From Taeniopygia guttata (Eukaryota > Chordata > Aves > Passeriformes > Estrildidae): a stretch of 64,000 bases of DNA. The stretch's first letter is position 1, and each line of letters begins with the position of its first letter. Of the stretch, positions 35,081 to 48,100 are shown piece after piece. Where the stretch lies: positions 28,164,001 to 28,228,000 of the forward strand of contig NC_133024.1 of NCBI RefSeq assembly GCF_048771995.1, given 5' to 3'. The translations under genes and the position numbers were made by a program. The notes beneath the pieces are model-generated. The model was not told where the DNA came from, ran no database searches, and was given only the letters and a program-made list of their open reading frames with translations.

Positions 35081-37239
35081 TTGATGCAATGAAAAACCCC
35101 TCTGACCCCTGTGTGTGCTTGTGGGGGAGCGTGCCTGTTTGACAGAGCCAGGTGTACCTCTGCCTGTGTGAAGCCATTTCTAAGGCTTTTGCTGCCTTCG
35201 CTTTCTCTTTCAGTTCTGTTTTACTGAAGCTGCCTGTTCGTTTCTGACATTTTCACAGTGGGGAAGGGGAAATTAAATGCCACTAGAGAAGGAAGAATCA
35301 CAGGTTCAGTCTCTCCTTTTTGCTGCATTTCAGAGCCTCCTTTTCTTTTTTCCTCCCATCTGACTGTCCTTTTTCATTCATTCATTTATTCATTTAGTCC
35401 TCACATGCTCCTGAAAGATCTACAAGTGGCATTATGGCTCTTTGTCACTCTCTTCCTGCTAAGGCTGTACTTAGAAATGTAAGCATGAGTCTGCCAGGCC
35501 CTACCACTCAAGACCTTCAATGTGTTTAGGTTTCATGCAGTCAGAGAATGCTCTTCACGTCCCCTGTGAACAGCCATGGAGGACTGTGGCGCTGCTCTTG
35601 AACAGCCATTGAATGCAACCCCAGAAGAAACACTTAGTAATGAGAGCCACGTGGGTGATTTCTCCCCATGCTGAGGCTGCTCCGTGATCAGGATGGAAGA
35701 TTCTCTTGACTTGAGAGAAAGTCACCACAGCCAGAACAGGTTTTTGTTATTTCAGCAGGTACATGAACACACCTTCTTACTGTGTGGCTCCCACCTTCTC
35801 TCCCCAAAAGGTTCAGGCACTCAGGTAGTGAATGCACTCAGATATCCTTAGACTGCAGGTAGCGCAGCAACACCCAAAAGTCACAACTAGCCCACTCCAG
35901 GGGGCATGTCTGGACTCCACAGCTCTTTAGCTACCCAGCTATCTGTGTATTTTACTGCAAATGATACCCCTTTCTCCACTGAATCCTAGAGAAGTGCAGC
36001 AGAGCTGCGAGGTAGACTTGTCTGCTTCAACCATCCCATGCAGTTTCAGGCAGACCCTGGAGCAGAACCAACATAAGGCAAGACAGTCCAGTCTGGTACC
36101 AGCATCTTCCTAAGCAAATGATATTGCTGCTATTTTTTTTCAGGTGGGAGTGATGTGTCTAGCTCAATCACCTCTCTCTGCCAGATGCTTTGGAGGTAGA
36201 GAAAAGGCTGGTTAACCCTCATGGGCTGAGGGGCAATCCAATATCTATCAGGATCACATAATATTCTCTCAGTGCCTGACATTGGTTTGCTCTCTCTTCT
36301 CACACACAATGGGATGCTCTTTCCTCCTGTGGGTAACACTTTCAGCACTGCCTGTTACCCGCCTGGGATGTTCTCATTGCTCAGATGTGTGCCTGGTCTG
36401 TCTTTAAACCTCCTTGTTTCCTTGTACTCTCTGACTTCCTCTGGCAATCAGTCCTTGGATTTCACTGTGTGAAAATGGTTCCTCTCTCAGTTTTGAATTA
36501 AAAGCTTTCCACTGTCACCATTTTCTTTCCTCCCATCACAAAGGCTAGGAAAAGAGGGACTCCCAAATCTATCATGCCTTGGATGGCCATTATTTTACCA
36601 TGTTTTGTCACATCCCCTTTTTTTATCTCCCCATCCCCTCCTGACTCACTGTCTTTCAGGTGCAAATCCCAGATTTTGGGACGTTCTCTCTGACAGTTTG
36701 CACAGGTCCATCTCTGTGCATGGAGAGCTCTGCTTGGGCCCTGTGCTCTGGAAGAGGAGGCAGCAGCCCAGCAGGGGAGCAGTGCTGGTTTACATGGAGA
36801 CACAGAGCCTTTCTCTGCATCCCATCCAGCCCTCTGGTGTTTTGTCTGCTCCTCTGAAAGAAGTTCAACAACACTGAGCTTGTACCCAGCTGTTCTCTGA
36901 GCCTGTCATGATAGGCAGAATCCTGGCATGGTGCAGTTACAGTGAGCAAAAGCCTGGAAGTGTTTATGCAGTTTAGATTTTCCTTCCTAGAAACTATTCC
37001 TATATATAGGAAAATATTTCCAAATCAAGATGGCACAAGGCAAGTCAGTAGAGTTGAGGTGGAAGGACCAAGAGTCTGTACAATAAAGTAAACAGATCTG
37101 GAAACCTGTTTCAAGTGGAGTCAATAAATAGAAACAGGTGATAAAGCAAATGACAGATGAAGGAAAAAGACCTGATGCTTTTCTATAAGGATACAGCTAC
37201 ACGTGCAAAACTCAGATAAATATTTTCAGCATGTCAGAA

Positions 37240-38270
37240 TGTGGTAATTTGACCCCAGTTGGGTGCATCACTCTTTTCTCTAGCTGAATGGGAGACAGAA
37301 AGTATAACAAGAGGCTCGTTGGTCCAGATAAGGGCAGGGAGAGATTTCTCACTGATTACCATCACATCAAAACAGACTCTCCGCAGGGAAATTATTTTAA
37401 TTTATTACCAATCAAATCAAATCAAAGCAGAATATTGAGAAAAGAAACTCATATCATAAAAGACCTCAATCCCATCACTCCATTCTTCTAAGGCTTAACT
37501 TCACTCCCAATTTTCTCTACCTTCTTCCCCACAGCAGCACAGGGGGACAGAGAATGGGGGTTGCAGTCATTTCATCAGGTGTTATCTCTGCCACTCCTTC
37601 CCCCTCAGGGGAAGGACTCCTCACTCTCCCCTGCTCCGATGTGGGGTGTCTCCCACAGGAGAGAGTCCTCCATGAACGTCTCAAATTTGAGTCCATCCCA
37701 TAGGCTGCATTTTTCACAAACTGCTCCAGCATGGGTCCCTTCTGGGATCACCAGTCCCAACAGCAAACCTGCTCCAGTGTGGGCTTCTCTCTCCAAGGGG
37801 CCACAAGTCCTACCAGGACTCTGCTCCAGCATGGGCTTCCCATGGGGTCACAGCCTCCATGAGGCATCCACGTGTTCTGGGGTCCTCCATGGGCTGCAGG
37901 TGGATTTCTGCTCCCCCATGGACTTCTGTGGGCTGCAGGAGGGTATCCTGCCTCACCATGGGGCTGCAGGGGAACCTGCACCTGGAGCACCTCCTGCCCT
38001 TCCTTCTCCACTGACTGCAGGGCTGCTCCTACCATGTATCCTCACTCCTCTCTCTGGCTGCAGTTCATGCTTTTTTCATCCCGCTTAACCACGTAGTCAG
38101 AGGTTCTACCACCATCAGTGATGGCTCAGCCTTGGCCATCAGTGTCTTGGAGCCAGCTGGCATTGGCTGTATCAGACATGGGGGAAGCTTCTGGCAGCTT
38201 CTCACAGAAGCCAGCTCTGCTGCTCCCCAGCTATCTCGACCTTGCCATGAAAACTCACTGCACAGTGGGT
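37240..38270 (-). mobile_element. Solo LTR of an avian endogenous retrovirus
   Basis: A roughly 1-kb element in reverse orientation. Seen on the plus strand: TTGACCCCAGTTGGGTGCAT near its left end, AGATAAGGGCAGGGAGAGAT, a series of GCTCCAGCATGGG/GGGCTGCAGG-type imperfect repeats through 37700-37990, TGGAGCCAGCTGGCATTGGC, and ACCTTGCCATGAAAA near its right end. This is the longer relative of 17704-18130. I infer an ERVL-type songbird LTR. It has no coding interior beside it, so it is a solo LTR fossil of moderate age. Confidence 0.75.
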
Positions 38271-39319
38271 GGAAACTTTAAAAAAACACAGGAAATCCAG
38301 TGCATTCCCTTTTAGCAGAGAGGAGGGCTTAAGGGATGCAAAGAAAGTGTTATACATGCAAATTCCTTTGTGTAAGACTCCTCTGAAAGGAATAGGAAGA
38401 CAACCTATAATCCCAAACTGATCTTTTTTTTTGTAAGAAAGATCAGCATCATTAGAAAAAATCATAACAAGGTCCAGATGTTCTGCAACCCAGACTTCTG
38501 AGGGATTTACAGTGAGAGGCTAAGTGCTAGCAAATAGCATAATCTGACAAAAGAGCAACAAGAAAAATAGATTTATTGTGGTCTTGGTGCATTCTGCACA
38601 GCCTTTTATAAACAATGAAACATTAAAACCAGATGTCAAATTATGTAGGCTACAAAGTCACACTGAGTTTTATATGTGCTTGTCAAATTTATGGGAACGA
38701 TATCAGCACCAATCCTGCAAAAAATCCCACAACTTAGTACTCTTCTTCTGTTGTTTCAACACTTTGGTGAATAAACCCAAACTATGCAGGGTTTTACTTT
38801 TGCCTTCTGAAGGCAAAACCATCAAACCAAGCTCCTTATGGGAATGTTGTTGTTGTGGGTAGTGCATCTTGTGCCTCCCACTAAGTTCCAAAGCATTGGG
38901 ACAATCTTTTCATAGTTGTGGATTCCATCAGGCTTAGGAGTTTCTCCCCTGGGTTTCCATCCCGCTGGCCTGCCGTTCAATGCCACTCCCTCCAAAATCT
39001 CTGAAAAGGGCATCCCTCCCACCTGAACGGATGGGTCTCAGGGGGTCTCGTGGCAGGAGGACACAGGACACTGTGCCCAGAAACACAGAAAGTCACACAC
39101 AAGGGCAGATTTTGCAAGGATTTAGTAATTCTCATTCTTACTGAGGTTCCTCTTCTCTTACAAGCACTTTGTGTCTTGTCACCAGGTCAGCACTCCCCCT
39201 TTTGGTATATGAAATGGACCAAGGAGGACACACCAGCAAAATCCCTAACAAGCTTTGGGGGCTGTCAGGAGCTCAGTTAGGACCCTCTGCTCAGGCACTC
39301 CCCAGCCCTTCAAAAACCC

Positions 39320-39512
39320 TAAATTAGCTGTTAGGAAGAAATTCTTCACCGTAAGGGTGGTGAGGCACTGGCACAGGTTGCCCAGGGAAGCTGTGGGTGC
39401 CCCATCCCTGGCAGAGTCCAAGGGCAGGTTGGATCCCGGTCTATGGGAAGGTGTTGCTGCCCACGGCAGGATGTCGGGCTGGATCTTTCAGGTTGCTTCC
39501 AACACTCTGTGG
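39320..39512 (+). mobile_element. CR1 LINE, 3' end fragment
   Basis: TTAGGAAGAAATTCTTCACC, GCACAGGTTGCCCAGGGAAG, CCATCCCTGGCAGAGTCCAA and GGTTGCTTCCAACACTCTGT follow the CR1 3' consensus in order. Confidence 0.9.
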
Positions 39513-41620
39513 AAGCCTCTGTGTCCCTCCCAGCTCCTTGTGCCGAGCCAATGCCGCCATCTAGTGCACCGTGCAGCGGGATTCTGCGCTGATCAAACAC
39601 CTCCGGCTGTGCACCCAAACAATTTTGTTACCAGCTTCTCCCCCCTGCTTTTGCCAAGGCCACTAACAGCGAGATAGTAAAGCAATACGCGCCCTATACA
39701 GGACCCTAAAAACTCCCCCAGGCATCTCCCTCCAGCCTGTTGCATTTCTCACATGTCCTTAACACGGCATTGGTTTTGGTTAAGCTTGCTTTAGCCCCTG
39801 TCACTTTTGGTGACACACTTCTGCAAGTAGTGATTCTTGATTCCTCTGCCCAGTGCCCTCCAAGCAGTCCCTGATTTCCCAGCACACCTGGCCACTCTTG
39901 CTCCATCAGGCTCCACCCCTCCTGACTAAATACAAGGGACCCCTTGCTCATGAAGAACCTCTCTGGAGGGTTCCTGATTTTCCACTGTGATCAGCAAATG
40001 AACCTTTATGATATCTGCTTAGAGAGCCCTTTCTTCCCAGTTCAGGCTTCCAAGTTCCTGCAGAGAGGTATCTCTCCCCATTTTTCCCCATTTCTGAGGA
40101 ACACAGATGTGCTGGGGCAAATCACTGGGCCCCCTCAGCAGCCCCCTCAGCTTGTTGTTTCTAGCTCCCACATCAGGCATCAGAAATGCCTCTCAAGAGG
40201 CTCACCAGGTGTCAGCTATTCTGTTGCAAAGAGAACGCTCCTGGCCTTTGAAGCTGCTGCTAGGCAGGTGCCTGAAGATCTGTTTTTTATGCTGCATCAA
40301 ACACTTGTCCTTCCTTCTCTCCAATACCACTTGAGCAATCACTAATTTTCCAACATATCTGGGTATCTTTCAACTATCAGTCTACAGAGGCACACTGAGA
40401 GCCCCCACTGATGTGCAGGGACCTTGGTTCTAAGGAGATGATCTCTGGAGGCATCTTGGCTTTCCAGTGAAGCCAGTCAAAAGGTCTTTCTCAACATCTG
40501 ATTTCTGAGGCCCTTTTCTCCCTTTATCTCTCTCTTCCTTGGGGGCACTCAGAGTCTCTGCAGACTGTGACCATCACCCAGCACAGCCTGGAAGCTTCTT
40601 CTCTCCACTGAGAGGATCTGTTACTCTCCAACACGAGCTTGCAAAAATATTGCTGGTGATGGGATTAGAGCAAAGAGAGACAGCGCAGAGTGTCTCTGCA
40701 GAGGATAGAGCAGGGAAAGATGACAGCCACCGATTTGTGGGGGGAGAGCCATGTGCAGTGCTCAGGCTGTTCTCGCTGTGCCGTGGGGTCACTGTGTGAT
40801 GCTGGATGAGCCCCCTTTCCCCAGGGGTGCAGTACAGCAACTGCCCCAGCGAGGTGAGAAGCAGACTTGCAAAGAACCTAAAAACCAGTTAAATATTTAT
40901 GAGGAATATTACATTCAGAAGAGAGACTGACTGGCTAATATTATTCATCCCTTCTGGATTCTGATGTTTAATTAATGCTTGCAAAGTGCTTTGAGATGCT
41001 TGGATGAAAGTGATACAGACACGTCACTGCACGCTGTGACCCTTGGTCCCAGAGGCACCTGTTCACTGCACAACTGCAGCAGCACCAAGAGATGGATCCC
41101 CACCCTAGGGTGACAGTGGGTCCAGAAGAGACACTCTCACAATGTGACGTGCCTGTGTGGCTTTGTCACCTCAGACCGACAGCCCTGCTTCTCCTTGCAG
41201 CTCTGCAGCAAGTTCAAGTGCATTTTGCAAGCTTTACCCCTTCAGGGAATGCTATTTCTGGTAGATATTTGAAAGTGGCATAAACCAACTGTTTAAAAAC
41301 AAGCCAATATTTCTGCGTTACAGCATGCTGGGGAGACAAAACGTGAGCCAGAATCTGTGCAAACTGAAGCATCAGCTCAGTGCCTCAGATCCCCAAGCAC
41401 TGAGATGCCAAAACCTTACAATCCCTACCTGAGTTTTCTTAATATTGTTTTTTTTTTTTTCCCAGGACATCCCTTCCCTGGCAGCTGGGGTCCAGAAAGG
41501 ACATTTCTGTTTGACACATGTGAGAGAGTTTTGAGAATGCTGATGTGATATGTCAGGTCCTTGCCAGAGAGCTGTGTCTCAGAAAAGGGCTTTCCCAAGT
41601 TCTGGACACTGGCAGAGTGC

Positions 41621-41730
41621 CCATCCCATCCCATCCCATCCCATCCCATCCCATCCCATCCCATCCCATCCCATCCCATCCCATCCCATCCCATCCCATC
41701 CCATCCCATCCCATCCCATCCCATCCCATC
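41621..41730 (+). repeat. (CCATC)22 pentamer microsatellite
   Basis: Twenty-two exact copies of CCATC in tandem, 110 bases, with no interruption. Repeating Pro-Ser-His frames on one strand and Gly-Trp-Asp frames on the other result from the period and are not genes. A perfect array of this size is likely to vary in length. Confidence 0.98.
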
Positions 41731-42195
41731 CTTTGTATCCCACACTGGGAAGTTCCTGACTCGTGCATCTGGCTCCTCTCCGAAACAGGACTTCACCTTT
41801 CTCCAAAGTCACGATCCATGGAGAAGCTCTTGCGCTGGAGGCCTGACCATGGCTGTTCCTGGCACAGCTGGTGGCACACCATGAGCCTCGCTGCTGTGGC
41901 TGTCTGTCCCTGCTCCCCCTGAAGCCTGGCTGCATCTCACACCCCCATCCTCAGGCAAAGGGGCAAGTCACTGCCAGAAGGAGAAGAGTGGGTGGCACAG
42001 AGATGAAATCTCAGCCGTGTCTGGGGCTCAGTGGGTTTCCGCCACCTTGACTGAGGCTGGGATTCAGAGAGAGAGACCAAATGTGGGTGGGAAACCACAA
42101 AAGCCCCCTCCTCCACCCTACAGAGAAGGGAAACAGCTGAGATTCAGCAGTGGTGCAGGTTGGTGCAGGTTGGTACAGGTTACTGAAGAGTAACC

Positions 42196-43196
42196 TTACA
42201 GTGGCTTTACAGGGCAAGCTTTTGGTACTGGAGGGGCTGCATCAGTGGCTTCTGTGAGATGTGAGAAGGATTTGGCTCCCTGATGTCAATCAGAGCCACC
42301 TCTAGACAGCCCCAGAGCAGACCCACTGCAGAGCAAGACTAAGCTCATCGGTGATGCTGTTGACACCTTTGTGGCAGTGTGTTTAACAAAGGGTAAAAAG
42401 CTGTGTACAGCTGCTGTGGGAGGCAGGAAGGACAATACGTGGGAGAAACAGCCCTGCAGACACCAAGATCAGGAGAGAAGGAGGGGCAAGAGGTGCTCCA
42501 GGTGCCAGAGCTGAGATTCCCCTGCAGCCCATGGAGAGTCTGCACTGGAGCAGATTTTCTGGCAGGAGATGTGGCCTATGGAGGACCCACACTGGGTTCA
42601 TGGCTGACATTATCTAGCACCCTGCCCAATCACACCTTGAAAGCCTCCAGCAATGGCAACTCTGCCACATCCCTGGGGAAGTTGTTCTGGTGACTAATTG
42701 TTTTCACTGTAAAAAAGATCTTTCTAATGTCAAGATGAACATGAAAAACTGAAATCCATGGGAGGAATCCGTATCAGAGCATTTCTTGAAGGACCCCACG
42801 GTGCAGCAGAGGAACAGCATAAGCAGGAAGAAGCAGCAGAGATGAAGTGCCATGAACTGACAATGACTCCGATGACCTGTCCCCTGTGACACTTTGGGGG
42901 AGGAAGGAGGATAGAAGAGTCAGGTGTGAAGTTCTGCCTGAGGAGAAAAGAGAGGTGGGAGAAGCTTTTTAAAGTTGTTGGGATTTAAAAAAATGTATCA
43001 CTATGTTATGTATTTATTTGTTTTTGATTGGCCATAAATTAAATTAACCCTTCCCCAAGTTAAGTCAATTTTGCCCATGACGGTAGCCGGGGAGAGATCT
43101 CCTTGTCCTTATCCTGACCTGAGAGGGTTTTTCACATCTTCTCCCTCTGCCTTGCTGAGGAGGGGGAATGGGAGAGCAGCTGGGTGGGTGCTGGCC
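42196..43196 (+). mobile_element. LTR remnant in two parts, interrupted by CR1
   Basis: The left part (42196-42606) reads as the beginning of the same LTR group in forward orientation: CAGTGGCTTTACAGGGCAAG, GGCTTCTGTGAGAT, GAGAAACAGCCCTGCAGACA and AGGTGCTCCAGGTGCC. The right part (about 43024-43196) reads as its end: TCCCCAAGTTAAGTCAATTT, GCCCATGACGGTAG, GAGATCTCCTTGTCCTTATC and GGTGGGTGCTGGCC. Between them lies a reverse-oriented CR1 piece plus unassigned sequence. It is an old, incomplete ERV fossil (ERVL-type by my reading). Confidence 0.65.
42612..42740 (-). mobile_element. CR1 LINE fragment inside the LTR remnant
   Basis: CTTGAAAGCCTCCAGCAATG, CATCCCTGGGGAAGTTGTTC, and GATCTTTCTAATGTC are the reverse complement of the CR1 3' region. 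Its place between the two LTR parts suggests it inserted there, making it the younger of the two. Confidence 0.65.
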
Positions 43197-43499
43197 AACA
43201 GAAAAGGAAAAGCCACTGCTGCTATAAAGAAAATAATCTCTCATCTCACCCTAAATCTCAGAAATAATACTCCAGAGAAAGGTGGGGCTGGGGTCAGCTC
43301 CTCAGAGGTGCCTCCTCTTAAGCGGTGGTGCAGGAGACAGGCTGGGAAACGGAGCTCAGACTGCTCTTAGAGAGTGCGAGAGGCGTGGGCCGGGTCTGGA
43401 TGTGCCCAGCTAACCTGTAAGTTTGTGAGCTGTCCTCCCCAGCGGAGCAGAGCCAGCTCCCAGCCACCCATGCTGAAGTTTCAGCCTGTCACGGCCTCC

Positions 43500-43850
43500 A
43501 TCAGCTGCCCCGTGGCCAATAGGCTCTCTCTGTTTCGCACACTCACTCTCCCCACCGCTGCCATGCGTCGCCTTCCGCTCAGGTCCATTTCTGTTCACAC
43601 CCAGAGCTGAAATCACGTGCCTTTGGAAAATCACCATCTAGAGAAGTCAGCGGATGTCAGCAGAACCTGGACGGGCAGCAAGACCTTGCTGTGGCACCGG
43701 CTGGAGAGGAGGAGACATCAAGGCCAACCCTACATCTGCTCGCTGAACATCAACTTCATTCTTCTTTTGTTTCAGCTGTAGTTGGGTGAGATCAATTACG
43801 GCAGGTGACAAACACAAGGAGACAGAAGCACAGAGGCTGAGAGAAAAGAG
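43500..43850 (+). promoter_or_regulatory. Probable CD4 promoter and non-coding exon 1
   Basis: A CCAAT box lies at 43516-43520 (GTGGCCAATAGG) in a locally CpG-enriched stretch. A strong splice donor follows at GAGAAAAGAG|GTAAGG (exon end 43850). Mammalian CD4 also has a non-coding first exon separated by a long intron from the exon with the start codon; here the intron would be about 5.8 kb. The exact start site and the acceptor upstream of 49744 are not determined. Confidence 0.5.
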
Positions 43851-44726
43851 GTAAGGAAACTCTTTTTCTGCTAAGAGGCCAGCCTGTTTTCGGGTTTTTT
43901 AATGCTACGAACTTTATTACTCCACTCAAGTTGCTGTTTCAGCACAAATGGATTGGTTTTGCCCCGGTTAAAAGCCTGTTGTAAAACTATCTTAAACCTT
44001 TGACTTGATAATACTTCTGGCTGTGCAATTCTCCAAGCCTTTTAATTTTAACTAAAAACTGTCTCCCTGTAATTTTCTCTGAAAGGGGCATGAAAAAAGG
44101 GAGTTACAAAAAGCTCAACTTGCCTCAGAGCCTGGGGATCTCATGGATCTTTTAAACCCATGTATAGGGAAATTTGTCCTATATGAGGGCCTGTCACTGG
44201 TGACTGCATATCCCCAAGGGCTGCAAATGCATTGGGAAGCAGCCCTCTACCAGCTGCCACTTGCTATCACCTTCTCCACGTACCCTGCAGGAAGGGGAAC
44301 TTTATTCTAAAAAAAGCCTGCAAAAATAAGAAGATGCCAGTCCCTAGCTAAGTTAGGATGTCTATTTACATCTGTACGAGGGGTCTGTTCTGCTAATCCA
44401 GGCTGACTGGCTCACTGCCTGACACTAGCTGCCAATGCAGTCTGATCCATTATCTCAGGGCTGAGTGAGCAGGATTTCTTGGAAAAAGAGGGATCCTTGC
44501 AATTTCAGGACAACAGAAAAAGGGTTTGCTTTCCCCTTACAAAGGCTGCTGTGCTGTTGAAAGCAGGAATTTCATTTCTGGTTGAATTTTTCAACTTTCA
44601 GGTGGTGTATCCTACTCAGCCTCCATCAGCCACCTCAGATACTCCTCCACATGAGGGTTGAGTTCAGGTTCCTGCTCAGTGCTCTCCACTATGAACTCAA
44701 CAGTCCCTGTTGCAGGTTAGAGTCGT

Positions 44727-45100
44727 AGGATCACAGAATGGTTTGGTTTGGAAGGGACTTTTAGAAAACAGCTCATTCCAACACCCCTGCCATAGGCAAG
44801 GACAACTTCCACTAGATCAGGTCACCCAAAGCCCCTTCCAGCCTGGCCTTGAACACTTCCAGGGATGGACCAGCCATCTGGGAACCTGTTCCAGTGCCTC
44901 ATCCATCTCTGAGTAAAATATTTCTTCCTAACATTTGATCTAAACCAACCTTCTTTCAGTTTAAAACCGTTCCTTCTTCTCTTACCACTATCTGAGCATC
45001 TAAAAAGTCGCTCTTCATCTTTTTTGTAAGATCCTTTTAAGTACTGAAAGGCTGTGATAAGGTCTCCCCGACTTTTCCTTTGTCCTCCTCAGTGTCTCAC
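44727..45100 (-). mobile_element. CR1 LINE, 3' fragment, reverse orientation
   Basis: It begins ATCACAGAATGGTTTGGTTT and continues CCAGCCTGGCCTTGAACACT, CTGTTCCAGTGCCTCATCC, TTTCTTCCTAACATTTGATC and GCTGTGATAAGGTCTCCCC, the reverse complement of the CR1 3' end. It lies in the inferred CD4 intron 1. Confidence 0.9.
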
Positions 45101-48100
45101 AAACATGTCTGCTGCAGCACAGCAGGGCTCGGCTCATCCAAACTGAGCATCCACCTCATCCCCTCAAGCAGTGCTTGAGCACCCAGGGACGGTGCCCACC
45201 TCATCTGCCACAGCCTCATGTGGGGACCCTGTATTCACCAGAGCAAAATTAAGGAGGGATGATACCCAGATGTCATCCCAAGCACATACATGGCTTGGAA
45301 GGCTGATGAAGGAGCTGATTTCAGAGTGCATCACAGTGCTTTTATTAGTCACAGCCTCCGGTGGCTTTAGAAAGGCAAGTCTCGGCTTCCCCTTAGGACA
45401 GAAGGGAGCCTGGGCTGTGGAGATGGAGCCACTTCTTGTGACCTCCACGTGGTTGCAGGCTTGTGACTGGGCATGGGGTAGTTCATGGCTGAGGGGAGCT
45501 CAGCTGGTGCTGACACAGTGACATCACCACGCTCCTTGTCCTGATGGTGGGACCTCTCCCAGGGAAGATCAGCTGCTTTCACCTGTGTGAACCCATGGAT
45601 CCTGCTCCAGTGCCTCCCTCTCCCTGGAGCTCCAATGGGAGGGTGGCATCCACTCTTGGGTGAGCAGAGATGCTCAGGAGGAAATGGAGGGAGGATCAAA
45701 CAGTCCAGGGGGACAGTAGAGATCATGAAATGACTCACTGCTGTCATAACTTTGCTCTCTGCTGACTATATTCGTTGCACTTCATCTCTTGCCCTGCCTG
45801 CTGCTCACATGACGTTCGCTTTAACATAAAGGAGTAAATTCAAAGAAACCACTAATTTGGTAAAAGAGCCAAGTCATCTTTGTTTCAGATTTTTCAACTG
45901 AGAAGAAGAGAGGTGAACCCCTTTAGCCCAGAGCCCCACAGCTGAGCCTAACTCTGGAGCAGGGCGAGCCGCAGCTGCATCCCTGAGCCCTGGCCCGGCA
46001 GGCAGAAGGGGAAATGCCGCAGCGGAAGCTGAGGTGTGGAGCCCCCGTGGGGAGGGAGGGCTGGGGGGCCCCCCCACCCTGACAGAACGAGCTGCTGCCA
46101 GATCAAAAGCACAGCCACAAACAAGAGCGAGAGGAGAAACCAAAACCACACTGCAAGAAAGAGGCACAGGAACACACCGAGAAAAGGAGATGGCCTGCTC
46201 TGCATCAGGAGCAGTTGCCGAGTTTTTATTTGTTGGGGTTTTTTTTTATTTAAGTTTCCTCCTGTGTAATGGCAGTGCCAACTTGTGGAGAGGTCTCTGT
46301 AGCCATCACCCACTGGGGTTTGGTACTGGAGGGACCGAGGGGCTGCCAGCCCTGCTCTCAAGCAGATGTTCTCCAGGCATGACTTGGTCCTGCAGGCATC
46401 ATTCTCTGAAGCAAGCCCACTCACTACCTTAGCTCTCCTTTTCCTATCCCTCAGAGAGGCAAGGATCATTAAAATAAGTCAAGAAGGAAATTAAACCAGT
46501 TTAATAAGAGGGGGAAGTTAAAATGAAAAGGAAATCAATGTTCACTTGGGAGGGAGCCCTGCTCCTCCGTTGCTAGATGTGCTAATAAATCAAGTATGCC
46601 TGGACTGTTTCTGGCACAGAGGCCAGCTGGCATGAGATGGTCTGGGCTATTAAACTCACTTAACCTCCAAAATGAACTGGCCACATGCCAGCCACCTAAT
46701 GGGAGAGGTCCCTGGCCCATGCTAACACCTAAATGCATCCCAAGAGTTGCTCGGGACAGTGAGAGTTGTCCCTGGCCAAAAATGTGTCAGGAAATGTACT
46801 AGCAATTTAACAGGACTGATGAGTATGTTCCAGTGCCTGGGGACATTCTGTGACACCGCTTAATTTATGAGTACCACCGTAGGATGCAGCTGGGCTGCCT
46901 GTGAGGAGGCTGTGGGTCTGCTACGAGCATCCGCTAATGAGAGCAGCTTGCTCAGTTAACACAGCAGAGCCTTGCACACTGAGATCTGTAAACTCTGGAG
47001 CAGCCTTGCCTATGATCTGGCCTGGAGGGATCCAGAAGGAGATAGAAAGGCAGGGGAGAATAGGAAGTAGTATGCAAGAGAAGTAGAAATAAACAGGGAG
47101 AGAGGGAAAGTGTGTAAAAGAAATCCTAGCTGAAGGCAACCCATTTTCCCCACTGATTTGTAACATGTAGGTGGTAACATCGCACTGTGGAGATCTGCCA
47201 CAGAAATACAAAGATTAGTGTGAACAAAGTGGGAATGCAGAAGATGTGAAACCAAGAGAAGAAACAGAAGAACAAAGATGCATCAATCTGCATCTACCAA
47301 GGTGCACAAGGTCAGCAGTTCACCAGTCCCACAGTGCTCTGGTTGTGTGGTTTTGCTCAATAACCAGGAAGCAAGAAGGCAAAGAATAAACTGAAGCCAT
47401 ATGACAGGAGAATAGAGATTCCCAGTCAAAACAAAATTATGAGGTGTGACTCAGCGATTTCATTAATTTTTACTTGTTCCATTACCTTTAGGTTTTATAT
47501 AAAGCTTAATGACTTCAAAAATTTGAAACCCATCACTGAACTGTTAATTCACAGATATTACTTTCAAGTGGGGGCTGACTTCTTCACCCCACAGGAACAG
47601 GTTATGTGAGATTTTACAGCAGGGATGAGGTTTCTCCTGTCACCTTAGGAATGGATCTTGCCCAGGCCCTGTGCCAGTTCTCAGTTATCAATGTTCCTTC
47701 AGAGTGAGGTGCATACAGATGCCTTGTTAGTGCCCCTTTCTTTTTTCTGTAGCTTAACCCAGCAAACTGCTTCATTACTGCCTCTGCATCTTGTTAGGAG
47801 TGATCTCCAATCATCTGTACTTGCTCCTTTGTTTTACAATTTTCACAGAAAACAGCTCATGCAAATATTTCCTGACCTGGGGTGGGTTTTTTGTTTTGCA
47901 TGAGGCAAGCCACAAGTCTCCTCTGACTGTGTCTTTGCCACCTGTTTCCCTTCTGATGGTGCTTATGGCTGCTGTCTTGCTCTTGCACACATATTTTTCA
48001 TCTCTCCATGTCTGTACATTGGTCTGGATGTCAGATGTTGTGCTGACCTGATCTCCATTTAAATGTAGTGCTGATGTTTTAATCTACTCTTTGATAGCTT

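Larger units (their letters stand above)
35097..43499. other. Repeat-rich spacer between LAG3 and CD4
   Basis: No exon is recognisable. It holds LTR remnants, CR1 fragments and a CCATC satellite, listed separately; between them is unassigned sequence, notably 35100-37240, 38270-39310 and 39520-41600. Confidence 0.5.

Noticed and set aside
41545-41922. Frames through the CCATC satellite
   Set aside because: Repeat-driven Pro-Ser-His and Gly-Trp-Asp frames; no gene signals.
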